A stretch of 64,000 nt of DNA from Daphnia carinata (GCF_022539665.2 NC_081334.1:8650424-8714423); one strand, 5' to 3'; counted from the first letter of the stretch, positions 1-12,894 are shown. Program-made: numbers and translations. The notes: generated from the sequence alone by a model not told the origin.

Positions 1-551
1 TGTTACTTGCCCTGTGGCAAAACGTAGAGGCAATATTAACGCGTATAAATGGGGCGTATATTGTTTACGAAAAAGAAGGAATAGAAGGTAAAAACTCTAC
101 CTGGCGCGCGAGAGAGAAAGAATAGGAATAAGGGAAAGGGAAAATTGCGAGAATGCATTTTCGGCAACTTTTGTCATTTACTTGAAAGAAGTCTTTCGCG
201 GATAACGTGTTGCGCATAGCAGACAAAATTTTTTACTTTTTTTTATAAGGATGGAAGTTGGGTTGTTTCCTAACCTGACAGATGGACAAGTTATGCATGT
301 AGCATATACTTATTCATCTTCTTGTCTAAGGTAATGAGGTTCTTTTAAAACCTTTATTTTTTTATTTTTGTTTGTTATTTTCTTATAATGGTTCCCTCCA
401 TAGTTTCTAGCGGTAACCTCCTGAAGAAATGGAACGCTTTAGCTACGGCCTATTTTTATTGACATGTAACATGGAAGGGAAACAGGTTACATAGAATAGG
501 TATTGACTACAGGAAGAGAAAATTGTTGTTGTTGGAATTTTCTGTCTTTTT
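1..551. other. Non-coding stretch, downstream of G1 accessory ORF B
   Basis: No supportable gene. By position this is G1 sequence between accessory ORF B and the unseen envelope region. The corresponding part of G2 (32210-32789 and 41100-41800) is also free of long ORFs. A TATAAAT-like string occurs near position 45 on the plus strand, but nothing downstream supports a promoter. Confidence 0.4.
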
Positions 552-1001
552 TCAGTACGCTGGTGGATAACGATGCTCGTGGCAGTGAAGACAAAGGTCG
601 TCATCTCCCCAGCTTTCGGCTGCAAATCCGAAAAGTGGCGGATGCCGATTCGCTGGATCCAAATCCAGGATTTCTTTCAGGCGCTCTGTCGCTTTCCTTC
701 ATTTTCCTAGTTCGATGCATCGAACCAGTCCTAGAGTGAGCGAGCGGGTGACATCGTCTAGTTCTTCTTGAAGATCGCGGACTTGTCGTCTAAAGGCTTC
801 CGCCGGTTGGGGTTCAGGTGCGGCTGCGGCTGGTGCTGCTGGGGCTGTGGCTGCGGCGGGTGCGTCGGCTTCTTGCGGTGGTACAATTGCGGCGTCAGGA
901 TTGAGTTGGTATTCTTCGGCAGCGTGAACCTGTGGCTGATAGTGCCGACACGCCCGTGTCGCGGCGGGTCCTCCCGGACGGTTGTTGTGGTTTTCGGCCA
1001 T
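552..1001 (-). pseudogene. G1 accessory ORF B (MAEN ORF), frameshifted
   Basis: The ATG is at 999-1001 and the protein begins MAEN, as does the ORF at 31838 in G2. It is Ala/Pro-rich in the middle, followed by a helical stretch (LQEELDDVTRSL). Near 715 the frame breaks. The shifted frame then gives ERLKEILDLDPANRHPPLF, which is the ILDLDP motif shared with accessory ORF A and with G2. It ends with CLHCHEHR and a stop at 552-554. Function is unknown. The spacing A..L..ILDLDP resembles one helix-turn of a TPR-like repeat, but that is inference. A TATA box lies about 95 bp upstream. Confidence 0.6.
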
Positions 1002-1092
1002 TGTAAAGAGCAATACTTCTTTTGTTTCTGCTAAACGTCTCTTGTGGCTGTGGATAGCTGTGAGTGTAGGTCCGCGAGGAGATGTGTCCTGA

Positions 1093-1100
1093 CTTATATA
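1093..1100 (-). promoter_or_regulatory. TATA box upstream of G1 accessory ORF B
   Basis: TATATAAG on the minus strand, about 95 nt before the MAEN start codon. G2 has TATAAAT at a similar distance (about 125 nt) before its own MAEN ORF. The surrounding sequences have diverged strongly, so keeping a TATA box in both suggests an internal promoter for the accessory ORF. Confidence 0.45.
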
Positions 1101-1451
1101 GTCAAGAAATCCTCACTGCTTGTCGACACCCGTTTTGAGTTTTATTTTTTTCTTTTAACATCTTCATCATTTCTCGGGTGTCAGTTTTTTTTATTGTTCT
1201 TGCATCTTTCTAATTTCGCTGATTTGTCGTGGGCAAGAAAGAAAAACAGCGATCGGTGTTTTCCACTGTTCGAATCGTGGCTTGCTCCTTTCCGCCACTT
1301 TTGTTTTATCGGATTATTTTAGTGTGTTAAAGGTAATAGAGAAATAAGAAAAGGTGAAGGAAGACAACAGTACAGGTGAGCTAGTGGTTACACAGTTTTA
1401 AAGCTGTTATGCAGTGTAAGTATTTCTCTACTTGACGTTATTATCTTAATT

Positions 1452-1519
1452 GGGTATTGGTTGAACGGCTCATGCGCATCGCACGCGACGGCGACTCGGG
1501 AGTACCGCGTTCAATACCC
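1452..1519 (+). other. tRNA-like / hairpin sequence antisense to G1
   Basis: It contains GACTCGGGAGT (1493-1503) followed by a GTTCAATAC box-B-like string. The same core occurs in the other tRNA-like sequences of both gypsy copies. GGGTATTG at the start pairs with CAATACCC at the end, and AACG/CGTT extends the stem past a 4-nt bulge. It is too degenerate to be a functional tRNA. Confidence 0.4.
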
Positions 1520-1692
1520 GTCAACACCCTAACTATTAAAAATCCCACGGTAAGTTTTTCGGTGTACCATTCACGAAGTTTGATTAACTTCAAGGTAATA
1601 AAGGTGACCTGATGTCACTAAATAATTGTTTTTCGTGTTTTATCTAAACTGTTTTTCTTCCTAACCGATGGGGTTTTTGTGTGGCCTCGAGC

Positions 1693-1763
1693 GTTGGCTA
1701 AGTGGCTCAGTCGGTATAGCCTCTGCCTACGACTCGGGAGTCTCGAGTTCTAGACTCGCCAAC
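1693..1763 (+). other. tRNA-like sequence antisense to G1
   Basis: A 71-nt tRNA-sized unit. The ends pair as GTTGGC/GCCAAC. A D-arm-like GGCT/AGCC stem encloses a 10-nt loop and overlaps an A-box-like TGGCTCAGTCGG. The core is GACTCGGGAGTC (1731-1742), followed by a B-box-like GAGTTCTAGACTC. A canonical anticodon arm cannot be folded, so this is a tRNA-derived or tRNA-mimic sequence rather than a tRNA gene. Confidence 0.5.
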
Positions 1764-1769
1764 ATCTTT

Positions 1770-2105
1770 TCTTTTTTCTTTTCTTGGTGAGTGTTTAACG
1801 CTCCAATTGCTTTATTTTTTCTTTTGCCATGGCGCATATTCTGCCTTGGGCATTTATTTCCCGATGTTTTATTTTTTCCGTCAAATGGGTGTTTTCAATA
1901 CAGCCATTTCTCATTTGTTTGGTTGTTCTCCTTGTTGAAAACCCAAAAATTTGTTGTTGCATATTTCTACTATGTTTATTCGATTGATTTGATTAACGTA
2001 AGAAGGGAAAAGCACAAGCGCGTTCTAAACTATGGAACAGGGAAGGGAAAAAGGGAAGTTTTCTTCCGTTTACTATTTATTTTCTTCTTTTCTTTTTCTT
2101 CCGCC
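1770..2105. other. Non-coding G1 spacer between accessory ORFs
   Basis: AT- and pyrimidine-rich on the plus strand, with only shadow ORFs. It separates the tRNA-like cluster from accessory ORF A, as at 30624-30960 in G2. Confidence 0.4.
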
Positions 2106-2560
2106 TTACAATTGGTCATACCAATCGCGCCTTGGCCTTTTGGTAGCTGAGTCCCACAGCTCTGACGGCCAGTTGTATAGTAGCGGATGGCGTTTAGCTG
2201 GATCTAAGTCCAGTATCCTTTTCAAGGTGTTGACTGCGCTGCCCCAATCTTCGGAGAAGAGGTCGGCGTTAAGTCTTGTCGTGAGTTTGCTGGTTTTTTC
2301 TTCAAGACGGCGCTCGTAGTTGCGATGAGCCAGATCCCAGGAGTCTTGGCTAGTCTGGTCTGGGGATCGAGGTGTTTGGTTGACCAACCCGACAGTGTTG
2401 TCTGTCGTCGTGGGTTCCTAGATAAGATCGGTAGTGGGCTCCGTTGTTGACACCACTTCCTTAGCTTGCACCTCGTCACCAGTCCCTTCGACGGTGACTT
2501 GTTCGTGTTGAACGCTAGTTTGGTTTTCCACCTTACTTTGATGCTTTGCGGTGTGTATAT
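2106..2560 (-). pseudogene. G1 accessory ORF A
   Basis: The minus frame ending at 2106 encodes SQDSWDL..., then LNADLFSEDWGSAVNTLKRI, then LDLDPAKRHP. This is clearly the same family as the 144-aa ORF at 30189-30623 of G2. No ATG is seen for the open part (it opens at 2387 without one), so the N-terminus is lost or moved by a frameshift; the upstream limit given is approximate. It lies directly after pol. Function is unknown, and it contains one ILDLDP helical motif near the C-terminus. Confidence 0.6.
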
Positions 2561-2687
2561 CAATCTTGTTAGAGTTGTGACAACGAGTTGTCGGAAAGAT
2601 GTGGCTCTTTTCGATCTACTCACTGTTATATACTTTCGATTTTTTTTTTCTGAAACGCGATCAACAGAAATGCATGCGGATGAGCTA

Positions 2688-5057
2688 TCAGATTTGATCT
2701 CTGAAACGCATTGGCAATTGTCTATTCCTTTGCGGGCGTCCGGTTGCGTTTTGTGGTGTCGTTGTTGCTGATGGAACGACATCAGACGCTATCTGCTGCA
2801 TTTCGTCATTATCATTGGAATCATCCTCGGCAATTGGTGTGAGATTGAGGTAATTGTCAATTCCCAGCATCGTTGTTTCTAACTCCACGGTGTCCGACAC
2901 CATGTTTCGAATTTCCACTGTTTCGGATTCCATATTTTCCACATCCACGCTATCTGGATGTCCTTTTTCCGGTTCCACATTTTCTACTTCACTTGTGTCT
3001 TGCTCCATTTTTTCCATTGTTTGGGTCGAGATCGATTTACGGAATCGATTCTCGAATGTGGTGGGCGACTCGATAGGGGGGCAATGTTCGTCTTTCCATA
3101 ACATTGTTTCATATAGGGGTTTTCAACGGTTAACGTGCGTACATGTACATATATATGAATTGTCGGCTATGTCGACGGTATTATTGGAATATACTTTTAC
3201 AATTCTGTAAGGGCCTTTATATTTCGAAGTAAATTTCCTACTATCGCCCTCTTTTACAACTCTAATATCTAATAAGACTCTATCTCCTACCAAATATTGT
3301 TTGACATTCGCCCTTTTATTATATTGTTCCCTTTGACGTTTTCTGGCTTTTTCACTCTCCTCACGGACGCGTTGGAAACTATAGCGCAAGCGTTCGGCTA
3401 AGTTACCTACGTAATCCGATGCGGATATAACTGTTTTTGGGGAAGCGTCAAGAAATACATTGATGGGTAGATTAGGGTCTCTACCGTGTAATAAGGGGTA
3501 AGTAATAAGGGGTGTCCAGCGTAGAAGAAGGGACAGAACTTCGATAAGCAAATAAAACATCATCCAGCAAATCTTCCCAATTTGCATGCTCTCCGTCTTT
3601 CAATTCTTTCCTCAACATTGTTGTTAATGTTCTATTAAACCTTTCTGTTTCTCCGTTACTGGCTGGATTATAAGCGGTTGTTAGCCGTTGATAAATTTTC
3701 AATTTTTTACAAAAGTAACGAAATAATTTCGACGTAAAATTGGTTCCGTGATCTGAAAGAATAGCTTTAGGCATACCGTGTCTAGCTATAATTGTTTTGT
3801 ATACACATTCTGGTGTTGTCTGCGCAGTCTGATCCCTTAAAGCAATAGCTTCCACCCATCGGCTAAAATAATCTGTGATAACTAAAATGTAACTGTTACC
3901 ATTGGGCGAAACTGGTGTGATAGGGCCTAGAAAATCCATGCCTATAAATTGAAAAGGGGCCTTTGCAATTTCATGAGGATGCAATAACGCTCTGTAATTT
4001 GACGAAGTGTTGGCAATGCATACCTCACAAGCCTGACAGTATTCTTTGATGTCTTTTCGCATGGTAGGCCAATAATAATGATTCTTTACTTTTAGATAGG
4101 TTTTGTAAAATGCTAAATGACCACTCAACGGTGCATCATGTAGTTCTTTGTGCACTAGATGGCGTAACGATGCAGGCAAGACCAACTGATAGTTAGTTAC
4201 GTTTCTTTTGCTATCGGAAGATAGCAGCACATGCCAGTAAAGGGTACCGTCAATAACTTCAAAATAATCAATTTCTTTTACCCAATCTGACTTAGATTGG
4301 AGAAAAACTTCTTCAAGTTCACCGTTATCTAGATAATTGCGTATGGCTCTGCAAAGGTCGTCTTCTAATTGTTTTTCACAAATTAATTTAACATTACGTT
4401 AGGTTTGGATACTAGCTATTTTTAAGCGTGACAAGCAATCTGCGTTTTGGTGAATACGTCCCGGTCTGTATTTTAATTCATAATTTGTTGCGGCCAACAG
4501 TATAGCCCATCTTCCTAATCTCCCATTGTTATCTTTCTGATTTTTAAGCCATTGAAGTGGACGATGATCACTAATGATCTCAAACGGTTGGTCTAAAAGG
4601 TAATGTGGAAAATGCTTAATCGCATCGATAACCGCAAGTGCCTCTTTTTCAGTCGTACTGTATTTAGCTTCTGCCTTCGTTAGCTGTCTACTGGAAAACG
4701 CGATTGGGTGCTCGTGACCATTTTGAATTTGGGACAGTACCGCTCCAATGCCATAATCACATGCATCGGTGAAAAGGAAAAATTTCTCGTTGAAATTGGG
4801 GTAATCAAACACTGGTGGAGTCACTAGAGATGTACGCAAGGTTTTGAAAGCAATATTTTCTTCGTTTCCCCAATTAAAAGGTTTCCTGATACGATCTTTA
4901 TGGTTAATCTAGTCAATGGTTTAGCGATCGATCCAAAATTTTGAATAAATTTTCTGTAATACCCAGCTAGACCCAAAAATGATCTGACTTCATCTACTGA
5001 AGCGGGCGTTTTATAATTAACTATTTTCTCAATTTTACTTGGATCAGGTTTAATACC
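2688..5057 (-). pseudogene. G1 pol, 3' part: end of RT, RNase H, integrase, acidic tail
   Basis: Continues the RT from 13298 across the B1 insertion (KPDPSKIEKIVNYKTP at the join). RNase H shows FTDACDYGIGAVL near 4770 and the tether motif RPGRIHQNADCLSRL. The integrase zinc finger is at about 4020-4150 (H..H then CQACEVC). The core has GMDFLGP, ILSDHGTNF and GETERFN, so all three catalytic acidic residues are visible. A chromodomain-less C-terminus follows, then a Glu/Val-rich repeat tail and the end motif GRPQRNRQLP. Frames break at about 4850, 4230-4400, 3500-3590 and 3104-3123. Normal function is cDNA synthesis and integration; this copy cannot make it. Confidence 0.85.
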
Positions 5058-5447
5058 TGTTACTGACTCCGTGCAAATGTGTCGGAACAGAAAGAGAATG
5101 AAGGATGAGAGATGAGGGTGAAATGTAAAGATGAACGAAATGAAAAGCAAGACTGTATTGAGGGGAACAAACCCGAAAACGCTTGATTTGACCAAGAGAA
5201 AAGAATAGGGACTTAAGAAGAGAAAAGAAGAGGCTCAATAATTTGTTGGAAACAGAAACGGCGAGACAAAGACAACTTATCTGAAAACTGGAAAATGAGT
5301 CAAAAGAGGACTTGTCTGGGTGGTTACTTAAACAATACTACCCCTTCCTATCGAAAGGGGTAACAAAGAAAACGAAATGGGCACACCAATACTATGTAGG
5401 CCTGTGCCCCCTACAGTCCTTCCCGCGAGGGCAGCACCGTAGGTGAC
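5058..5447 (-). repeat. B1 3' LTR
   Basis: Begins TGTTACTGACTCC and matches 12915-13297. It carries an extra purine-rich repeat (5212-5230). Its inner edge reads GGTGACCCACCG, whereas B2 has GGTGACAGCGGGACCCACCG. About 8 bp covering the polypurine-tract/LTR junction are therefore deleted. Confidence 0.88.
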
Positions 5448-5591
5448 CCACCGTTACAACAGGTGCAAAGAACAAAATTAACAAAGAGGCAACTTCGAAA
5501 CGTACAACACACAAAGGGGGAAACAAGGTGAATGTCGAGTCTTCTCCCAGCAACTGCATACTTGGGAACTGGATGAGATGCTAGGCCATCC

Positions 5592-6279
5592 TTAGTGATT
5601 GGGAAGGTTGGCGTACGCCCTTTTTGGCGCACACAAGATCTGATGATGATCTTGTGTGTTGCACAACGTGCAACGTCTGGGATGGGGACAGTCCGTGGTT
5701 TTTGTGTGTCCGGCGACGGCGGTTGGAACGAAGCATCCAAAACACCGTCGCTGGGCAAAAAGAAGTTCCAATTTGTCCTGGTTTGTGAGGAGCATGAAGT
5801 CCTCACACTCCGTTTTTTTCCTGCAGGGGGTTGGTCCCAATACGTGAGACTTTAGAAGCACAGGATGATGGGAGTGTGGAGAGGGATCATAAACGTGGGA
5901 CGTGAGGGTGTAGGGACTGCAGTGGCTACCGGTGCTTCAGCCGCCGCCTCCTGAGCTTTACGTAAAAGAGACCCGATATATCCGCTCATCAGGGTCTCAC
6001 GTTCGCTCGGAAGTGGACGCGCAAGTTGTCGAGATCCGCAGAGTGTTTTTTGATCTCCTTGTCGATATCTGAGATGGCCCTCTGGTACCCGTGCACCTTC
6101 TCGACAGCCTCCCTTTTTGCACTTTCGAGTTTTTCCAGTGTGTCGGTGAGGTTGGCCTCTTCTCTCTCACGGCTCACTCTTAGTTTCTCCTTTACGGAAG
6201 CGTTGGTTTCATGTTGGACGTAGGGTTCACACACGTTGCTCTTGAATGAAGTTGTCGACTGAATGCCGTCTGCTAGCAT
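5592..6279 (-). pseudogene. B1 ORF3 remnant (coiled coil + Cys/His domain)
   Basis: Two frame pieces, 6279-5989 and 5861-5592, align with the intact 216-aa ORF3 of B2. The first carries the VKEKLKVSREREEANLTDTL coiled coil. The second carries the C-terminal zinc-like domain with CFGCFVPTAVAGH and HDHHQ-type residues (CTLCNTQDHHQILC). A gap with frameshift separates them. It is located between pol and the 3' LTR, where env sits in other elements. Confidence 0.7.
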
Positions 6280-6348
6280 ATTAGGTTAAACAGCTTCCAG
6301 TTTTTTTTGTGTTACTAAACAGCAAGCGACCTGACTTTTGCCCTTTGC

Positions 6349-6372
6349 CCTATATTTGAACTTGAATATAGG
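6349..6372 (-). other. Conserved hairpin between pol and ORF3 (B1)
   Basis: CCTATATT, 8-nt loop, AATATAGG: a perfect 8-bp stem. The same structure is at 34026-34049 (B2) and 62207-62230 (B3). Confidence 0.55.
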
Positions 6373-6557
6373 TGGCGTTGAGCTTAGTGACTTGTCCACC
6401 AGAGTTTTAAGTTGCGATTTTCCTACGTTGTTTACATTTGTGCGTTGTCATGGTGATTTTACTTGTTACATTTACAATTTTGTTTTTAGAAGGGGGGCTA
6501 CTAACTGTAACTCCATTACAATCAGTATTTACATTTTACAATACTGAAATTGAATTT

Positions 6558-9500
6558 TTACGCTGTTGAAGGTTCCATTTTTTCTTCTTTTGCGTAAACT
6601 TCTTGTTCTTTGGCTGGAACCATGATACATAATTTGGCAACCGGCCGAATACATTGTTTCGGATGGTTGCTGAGCTTAACCTTTACCACTCGAACAACAT
6701 TATCCGTAGCACTGGGAATAACTTCCAACACTTTACCCATCGGCCACTGCCCACGCAAAGTATTTGGTTCAACTGCAAGTACTAGGTCTCCCACGGTGAC
6801 ATTAGGCCTGTTTTTTTTGCCATTTTCTTCTTTTTGTTAAGTGTAGAACGTATTCACGTAACCACCTATTCGAAAAATGTTGGAGGATAGCCTGACTTTG
6901 CAGAAACTGCTTGTTAGTAACGTTCATGTTTTCCACGTCGGCCAACTGTAGGGGCAAATATGGCCGAGCTCCACCGTACAAAAAGTGGTTTGGCGTTAAC
7001 GGATCCGGGTCTTCTGGGTCCACACTCAGATGGGTTAACGGACGGGCGTTTAACAAAGCTGCCACTTCAGCGATTACGGTTAGTAGGGCTTGGTCTGTAA
7101 CTAGGCAGTTCCCGATACTAGTCTTCATTGCCCGCTTGCAGGATTGTACGATCCTTTCCCAAACACCGCCGAAGTGGGGTCCATGGGGTGGAGAGAAGTG
7201 CCACTCAATCTGCTGGCAAGCCATCACTGTTTGAAGTTCTTGATGCTTAGCAACAAGTTCTTCTAGGGCTTGTCTCAACTCTTGCTCGGCGGCGACAAAG
7301 TTTGTCCCATTGTCGCTGTAAACGACCTTCGGCTTTCCGCGTAGGCTTGTAAAACGGGAGAAACAGAGCAAGAATGCCTCCATACTAAGCCCTTTAGCTA
7401 TTTCCAGGTGGACGGCTCGCGTCGTAAAGCAAGTGAATAGGCTGACCCAACGTTTTTTCGTGTCTTCTTCCCCGTCCACCAACTCTTACAGTCAAGGGAC
7501 CAAAGTAATCGGTCCCTGTGTACGTGAACGCAGGCAGATGAGGCGTAAAACGATGGACTGGAAGGGAAGCCATCAGCGGCGGGCTGGGATTCGCCGAAGT
7601 GCGCTTGCAAGACCAGCAGTTGTTGAGGACAGATTTTACCACTTTACGTCCAGAAAGTATCCAATAGCGAGAACGGAGGTCCGTCAGCAATCTCTCTGTC
7701 TTCGCGTGCATGTTCCTAACGTGATAATCCCAAATTATCCTTTTCGTTAGAAGTTGAGATGCTGGTAGAAGTATGGGGTGTTTCGCTGAATAATCGATCG
7801 GTGCTAGAAGAATGCGTCCGCCAATTCGCATCTGCCCGGCTACATCCAAGAAGGGCTGGAGGGTGCGAAGTTTTGAGCTGAGTGGTAGTTCCAGATTCTT
7901 GCGAAGGGCGTAGATTTATCCAGCAAAGGCCAATTCCTGTGCGCGTACGACGCATTTTGTCAGCGACGTTAACATCCCTTCTACCGTCACCATAGGTTTT
8001 TCTTCACGTAATTTTGCTCTGGCGTTTTTGGCAAATCTTCTACTACAGGCCAGAACTCGTTGAAGTCGTAACAAACTGGAAAAACGTGCGACACATCGGT
8101 CGATGACGTGGTCCCCATCTTCCGTTTTGACTGCCAAGACGCGAATCACGCTTACGTCATGTTCCTCAGGCTCCGTGATTTCTTCCCAGGTGTACCATTC
8201 TGCCGGGTCCAAATTCAGGAACGGAGGTCCTCGGTGGAATTAGGCCAATTCTTCGGCATCCTTTGGGTCGATACCCCTACTACAAAGGTCTGCAGGGTTC
8301 GAATCTCCGGCAACATGACGCCATTGTCGACGAGCCGTGTTTCGGAGTATCTTTCCGATGCGGTTGTTGACGAAGACTTCAAATCGGCACGTCTTCAAGC
8401 GGATCCACCGCAGCACTGTTTGCGAGTCTGTGTGGAAGGTTCCTTGCCTCAAGTCAATTTCCAGCTCACGACAAATCGTGAGAGCAACGTTGAGGCCTTC
8501 TACTGCAGCCTGTAACTCCAAACGGGGAATCGTGAGACCTTTTACCGGTGTGACGTGCGTTTTCGACATGACGAATGACAAGTGGACGGAATGGTCTTCA
8601 AATACAGGGCGGAAGTAGGCTAGTGCTCCGTACCCTTTGGAGCTTGCATCCGTGAAGACGTGGAGATGCTGTTGATGAGTCCAACGTCCTCGTTGAAACG
8701 GAAGCATCTCGGCACTGATAGCGACTCCAAATTTTCCAGATGGTCGTACCAACAGTAGAAACGTTGACTCAATGTTTCCGATACGACGTCGTCCCAACCG
8801 ATCCGTTCTTCGTTGGTCCAGATGTCTTGGAGTAAAGACTTCATCACGAAGATAACTGGTGCAACCAGCCCCAGCGGGTCATAGACGCTAGAGATTATGC
8901 TTAGGAAGGCCCGCTTCGTGAGAGTCACGTTGTTCGGCGGCTTCCGTATTTTGAACGTCAGCATATCTCGTTCGCTGTCCCACATCACTCCCAGCGTCCT
9001 TTCGATGGGGAGTTTCTCCAAGTCCAGATCTAGAGTTGGTGGTGCGAGGCCGTATTCTTGTAACGCTGCAATCACCATCCTCGACGACCTAGCTGAAGAA
9101 CTCGAATCCACCTAGCTGAAGAAGCGACTTCATTTGGCGGGACCGTTTGATGACCTTGTCTTCGGAGTCGAAGGAATCGAAATAATTGTCGACGTAGAAG
9201 TTCCGTCGAACACTATCAGCTACGTCTGGAAACTGGCTGCGGTGGTCATCGGCCGTCCTGTTGAGGGCGAAGATGCAGCTTGTCGGGGAGGATATGGCTC
9301 CAAATACGTGTACCGTCATCTGGTACATTAACGGATCTGAATTACTGCCAGGCGTCCGGTAGAGAAATCGGAAGGCTGCCTGGTCTTCTTCGGGGACTTT
9401 CACTTGGTGAAACATTTTCTCGATGTCTGCTCCGACTGGTACAAGGTTGCGGCGGAATCGGATGAGCACACCGAGCAAGCTAACGAGTAGGTTAGGTCCC

Positions 9501-12500
9501 CGAAAAAAATTTTGATTAATCGATGTGCCACCGAACTCAGCAGCTCCATCGAATACAACACGGACTTTGGTCGATGAGCTGGATTGGCTCACGACTCCGT
9601 GGTGTGGTAGATACCACGTTTTGTTTGTCTCCGTCTGGGCTTCTTGGGTCGTTAGGAGCCGGGCGTGTTTTAACCCGATGTACTCCTTGACTACTGCATC
9701 GTACTTCTGAGCAAACTCCTCGTCTCGATGAAAACGTCGTTCGAGAGCACAGAGCCTCTTCAATGCAGAGAGGGTTACGTTGTCGACTTTCCACATTAAG
9801 CCAACTTGGTACTGGTTATCAATACGTTTTACGGACGATTCTAGGATGCGTTTTCCCCGTAGATCGTCCTCAGATAGAACGGGTGGTTCTATCTCTACTT
9901 CATTGGCCTCATATTGCCAAAACTTCTTCACCAGCTCATTTAGGTCTTCGGGACGTTCCTCGTTGACCAGATGAGCGATTAACGGGCGCCTGTCCTGTGG
10001 CGGGCTCGTTTATCCACCCAAACACCACCCAAACGGCGTCTTGAAGGCAATGGACCCAGTCGTATCAGCCGGCGGCTTGATGGAAGCTACATGATCATGG
10101 GCATCTGCGACGTCGATTCCTATCAGCACGGTCACGTCCTCTTCTTGAACAGTCGGAACGGCGATACCACGTAGGTGCGTCCATGACTTCAATTGCTGAG
10201 GGTCGATCGGCGAATTCGGCGTCACCTTCAACTTGTCGACGGCGTAAGCGTGCTTGACTTCAAACTGGCTTTTACCATCACGAGATGCTAAGGCGAAGTT
10301 TACTACGGGAGCCGTAATATTAGACGTGGCTCCGTCATACGAGACAACGTTGATGCGCTTTGATGGTCCAACGAGTGCCAGCCTTTCTACTAAGTCGCTC
10401 CTGATCAGCGTGGTGTCGCTTCCGGTATCCAGGAAGCCGACGTGTCGACCCACGTTTTTCCATCTCCAAAACGAACCGGTTTCCAAGTGGGTTAATGTCC
10501 CGAGGAATGCTGTTGAAGGTTGCGCTGCTGGAGCAGCTGGATCCGCTAGCCTCCTCAATGGGGTGAATTCAGATCCATGAAGCAAGGGGTGGTGACGGGT
10601 TCCAGTACAATCAGCGATAGTGCAGCTGATGTCCCGGTTACATTCCTTGCTTTCGTGTTTTCCCGTAAGACATAAAAGACATCTTCCGGACTTAAATACT
10701 TTCTCAGCCCTTTTCCTGGGCGTGAGAGACATGAAGACGGAGCAGGTTGAGAGATGGTGGCTCCTGCCGTTACATACAAAACATTTCCACCGTTCCGTCT
10801 TCTCGGCTTGCATCTTCCCCGATGTGGTTCGGCTTCTTGAAGGCATGGTTGCTGAATATGTTGACGCCGCTACTTTCAAGCCTTCTGCCGTCGTTACGTG
10901 TCCAATGGTCGACGTGGGTGGGGTGCTGGGTCTCTTGACGTGCCTCCTCTCGTCGAATTTTACATCTTTGGACATCGACGTAGATAAGGACTCGAATACG
11001 TTTTTGCCGTGTTGTTTGCTCATGGACTTTACTGTTACCCAGTCGTCTAAATCTAGAACATTCAGTTCTACTCCTGTCTTTTTACGCTTCTCGTTCCACT
11101 TATCCTTAACGTAAGGCGTAAGTTTTGCTTCTAGGGCCATCAAAGTGGTACGACTGTACAACTCATGGGCATACTTTGACTTGGAGAGCGTGGCTACAGC
11201 GCCATGAAGACGATTTGCGAAAGTCTTGAGGCTGGCAGCGTCTAGGCTCTTCAACGGCGGTACCTGTAGAAGGTCGTCGAGGTATGTCTGGTCCATGATT
11301 TCGGTGCGACCGTAGACCGCGTCTAAACGTTCCCACACCACGGGCTACATGGTTCCATCGGTCAGACATTCACCGATTTCATTTCGTACCTCTTCGGTCA
11401 GCAGCTCCTCCAACATGAAAGGAAGGGCCGGGGAATCTTCATATTCTCCATACAGGGCCTGGAATTTGGCCTTGAATCGAGCGTAATTCTTCGGGTTACC
11501 GTCGAACGGCTGAATCTTGAAGTTTGGAGGTTGTAGAAGACTTCAACAGCTGCTGTGAGAACGATGACTATGGGTATGAGAACGTTCAGAAGGCTCATCT
11601 TCGTCGTGGTCCGTAGGGTCGCAACTGGACATCATCGTGGCCCTCTCCCCTCGCCGCGGGTCTCGTGGAAATGCATCGGCGGCGACTAATCTTCTACAAT
11701 GTCGGGCTGCGTCTTCCATCGTGCGGAGGGGTGACAGGGTTGAGACGTCTTGACGAGTTGGTAGGACTTGTGGTCGCTCAGAAGGTCACTGATATTGAAT
11801 CGTTCATGGTTGAGCTTTCATCTCGTCCATTTCTGATCGTAGACCTTCGATTTTAACGTTCAACTCCACCTTAACTGTGTCAATCTTCTGATCTAAAGCG
11901 TCCAACGTGTGATGTGCTTCCCGGACTAACGTGTTGTTGGTCGCTATGTCTTGGGACGTGACTCTTGAGCTATCAATGAGCTTACTCAGTTGTTCGCTCA
12001 TGCTCCTTAACGCCTTGTTGAGGGTTTCTATGATGGAAGTTGTGTTTGCTTCCATGTGAGCCCTTGCCGTTTCCAACTTCAATTCCAGCTTCAGCGTCCG
12101 CGCTTCAGCCTCCAATTCCCCTTGAGTAGATTGTTGGAGGAGGCTGGTTGGTTTAACGTTCGTAGGTCTCCTTCCGGATAACGTGGTACTACATGTGATG
12201 TCCGAAGCCGATGTCCCTATCGAGCTGACGGACTGATTGGAGGAAATGGCGTAACGACTTGCGAACTTGATGATTTCAACGTGGTCTGTTTCGAAGTCTG
12301 CTTCCCACTTGTCACATGCTTGACGTTGCTGTTCAGTCAGGTCGGATATACTTTCTGTATACTGATTGTGTATTTATTTGACTTCGTCGTATATACGAAC
12401 CAATTCGTCACGCCATGCTGCTACTTGCAATTTCTTCAATCTAATGGCTCCCATCTTGTAGTCTTCCACTGCTTTTCTGAGTTGTGACGTTAACTTGGTG

Positions 12501-12668
12501 TGGGCCGCCTTTCTCTTCCCACTTTTCTTCTTTGAGATCGTTTTCGGGAAGTAATGGCCGTTCCCTCTTCTGCCGTTCAAGTTTCGATTCGTCTACCTTC
12601 GGATTAAGGCCGTGTTCCCAAATGTGGCCAATTTCCATATTTTCGGCTTTGGGGACGGCTTCACTCAT
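6558..12668 (-). pseudogene. B1 gag-pol polyprotein, degenerate
   Basis: Starts at ATG 12666-12668 (MSEAVPKAENME), the conserved start of B2 and B3. Fragments in order: gag with coiled coils (12668-11804); gag core plus CLLCLTGKHESKEC knuckle and protease FLDTGSDTTL (11341-10010); RT with YVDNYFDSF (9931-9089); RNase H FTDASSKGYGALAYF (8797-8240); integrase zinc region (7849-7394); DDE core with YSDNGTNF and FGGVWERIV (7482-6802); and a C-terminal DUF5641-like domain (6794-6558). At least eight frame breaks make it non-functional. This is the standard BEL/Pao order gag-PR-RT-RH-IN. Confidence 0.88.
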
Positions 12669-12894
12669 GACGTAGAAACTTTATTTGAGGCTGGTGGAGT
12701 CACACGTTAACGGATGTCGATGATTCACATAGATACACCGATCTTCAAGTCAGATGGCAAACGCGTGGTGGACAGGTGGGTGCATTCAGGCTGGCGTAGA
12801 CGTCTGCCAAAGGCTTACAGGGAGAATACCCGACAATTTACAAATCAAGCGAAGGTTTTACAAACGAGGACGGGAAATGCACGTGTTCGTCAAT

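Noticed and set aside
1693-1763. Functional tRNA gene
   Set aside because: The anticodon arm does not fold and the T-stem and acceptor are imperfect; kept only as tRNA-like.
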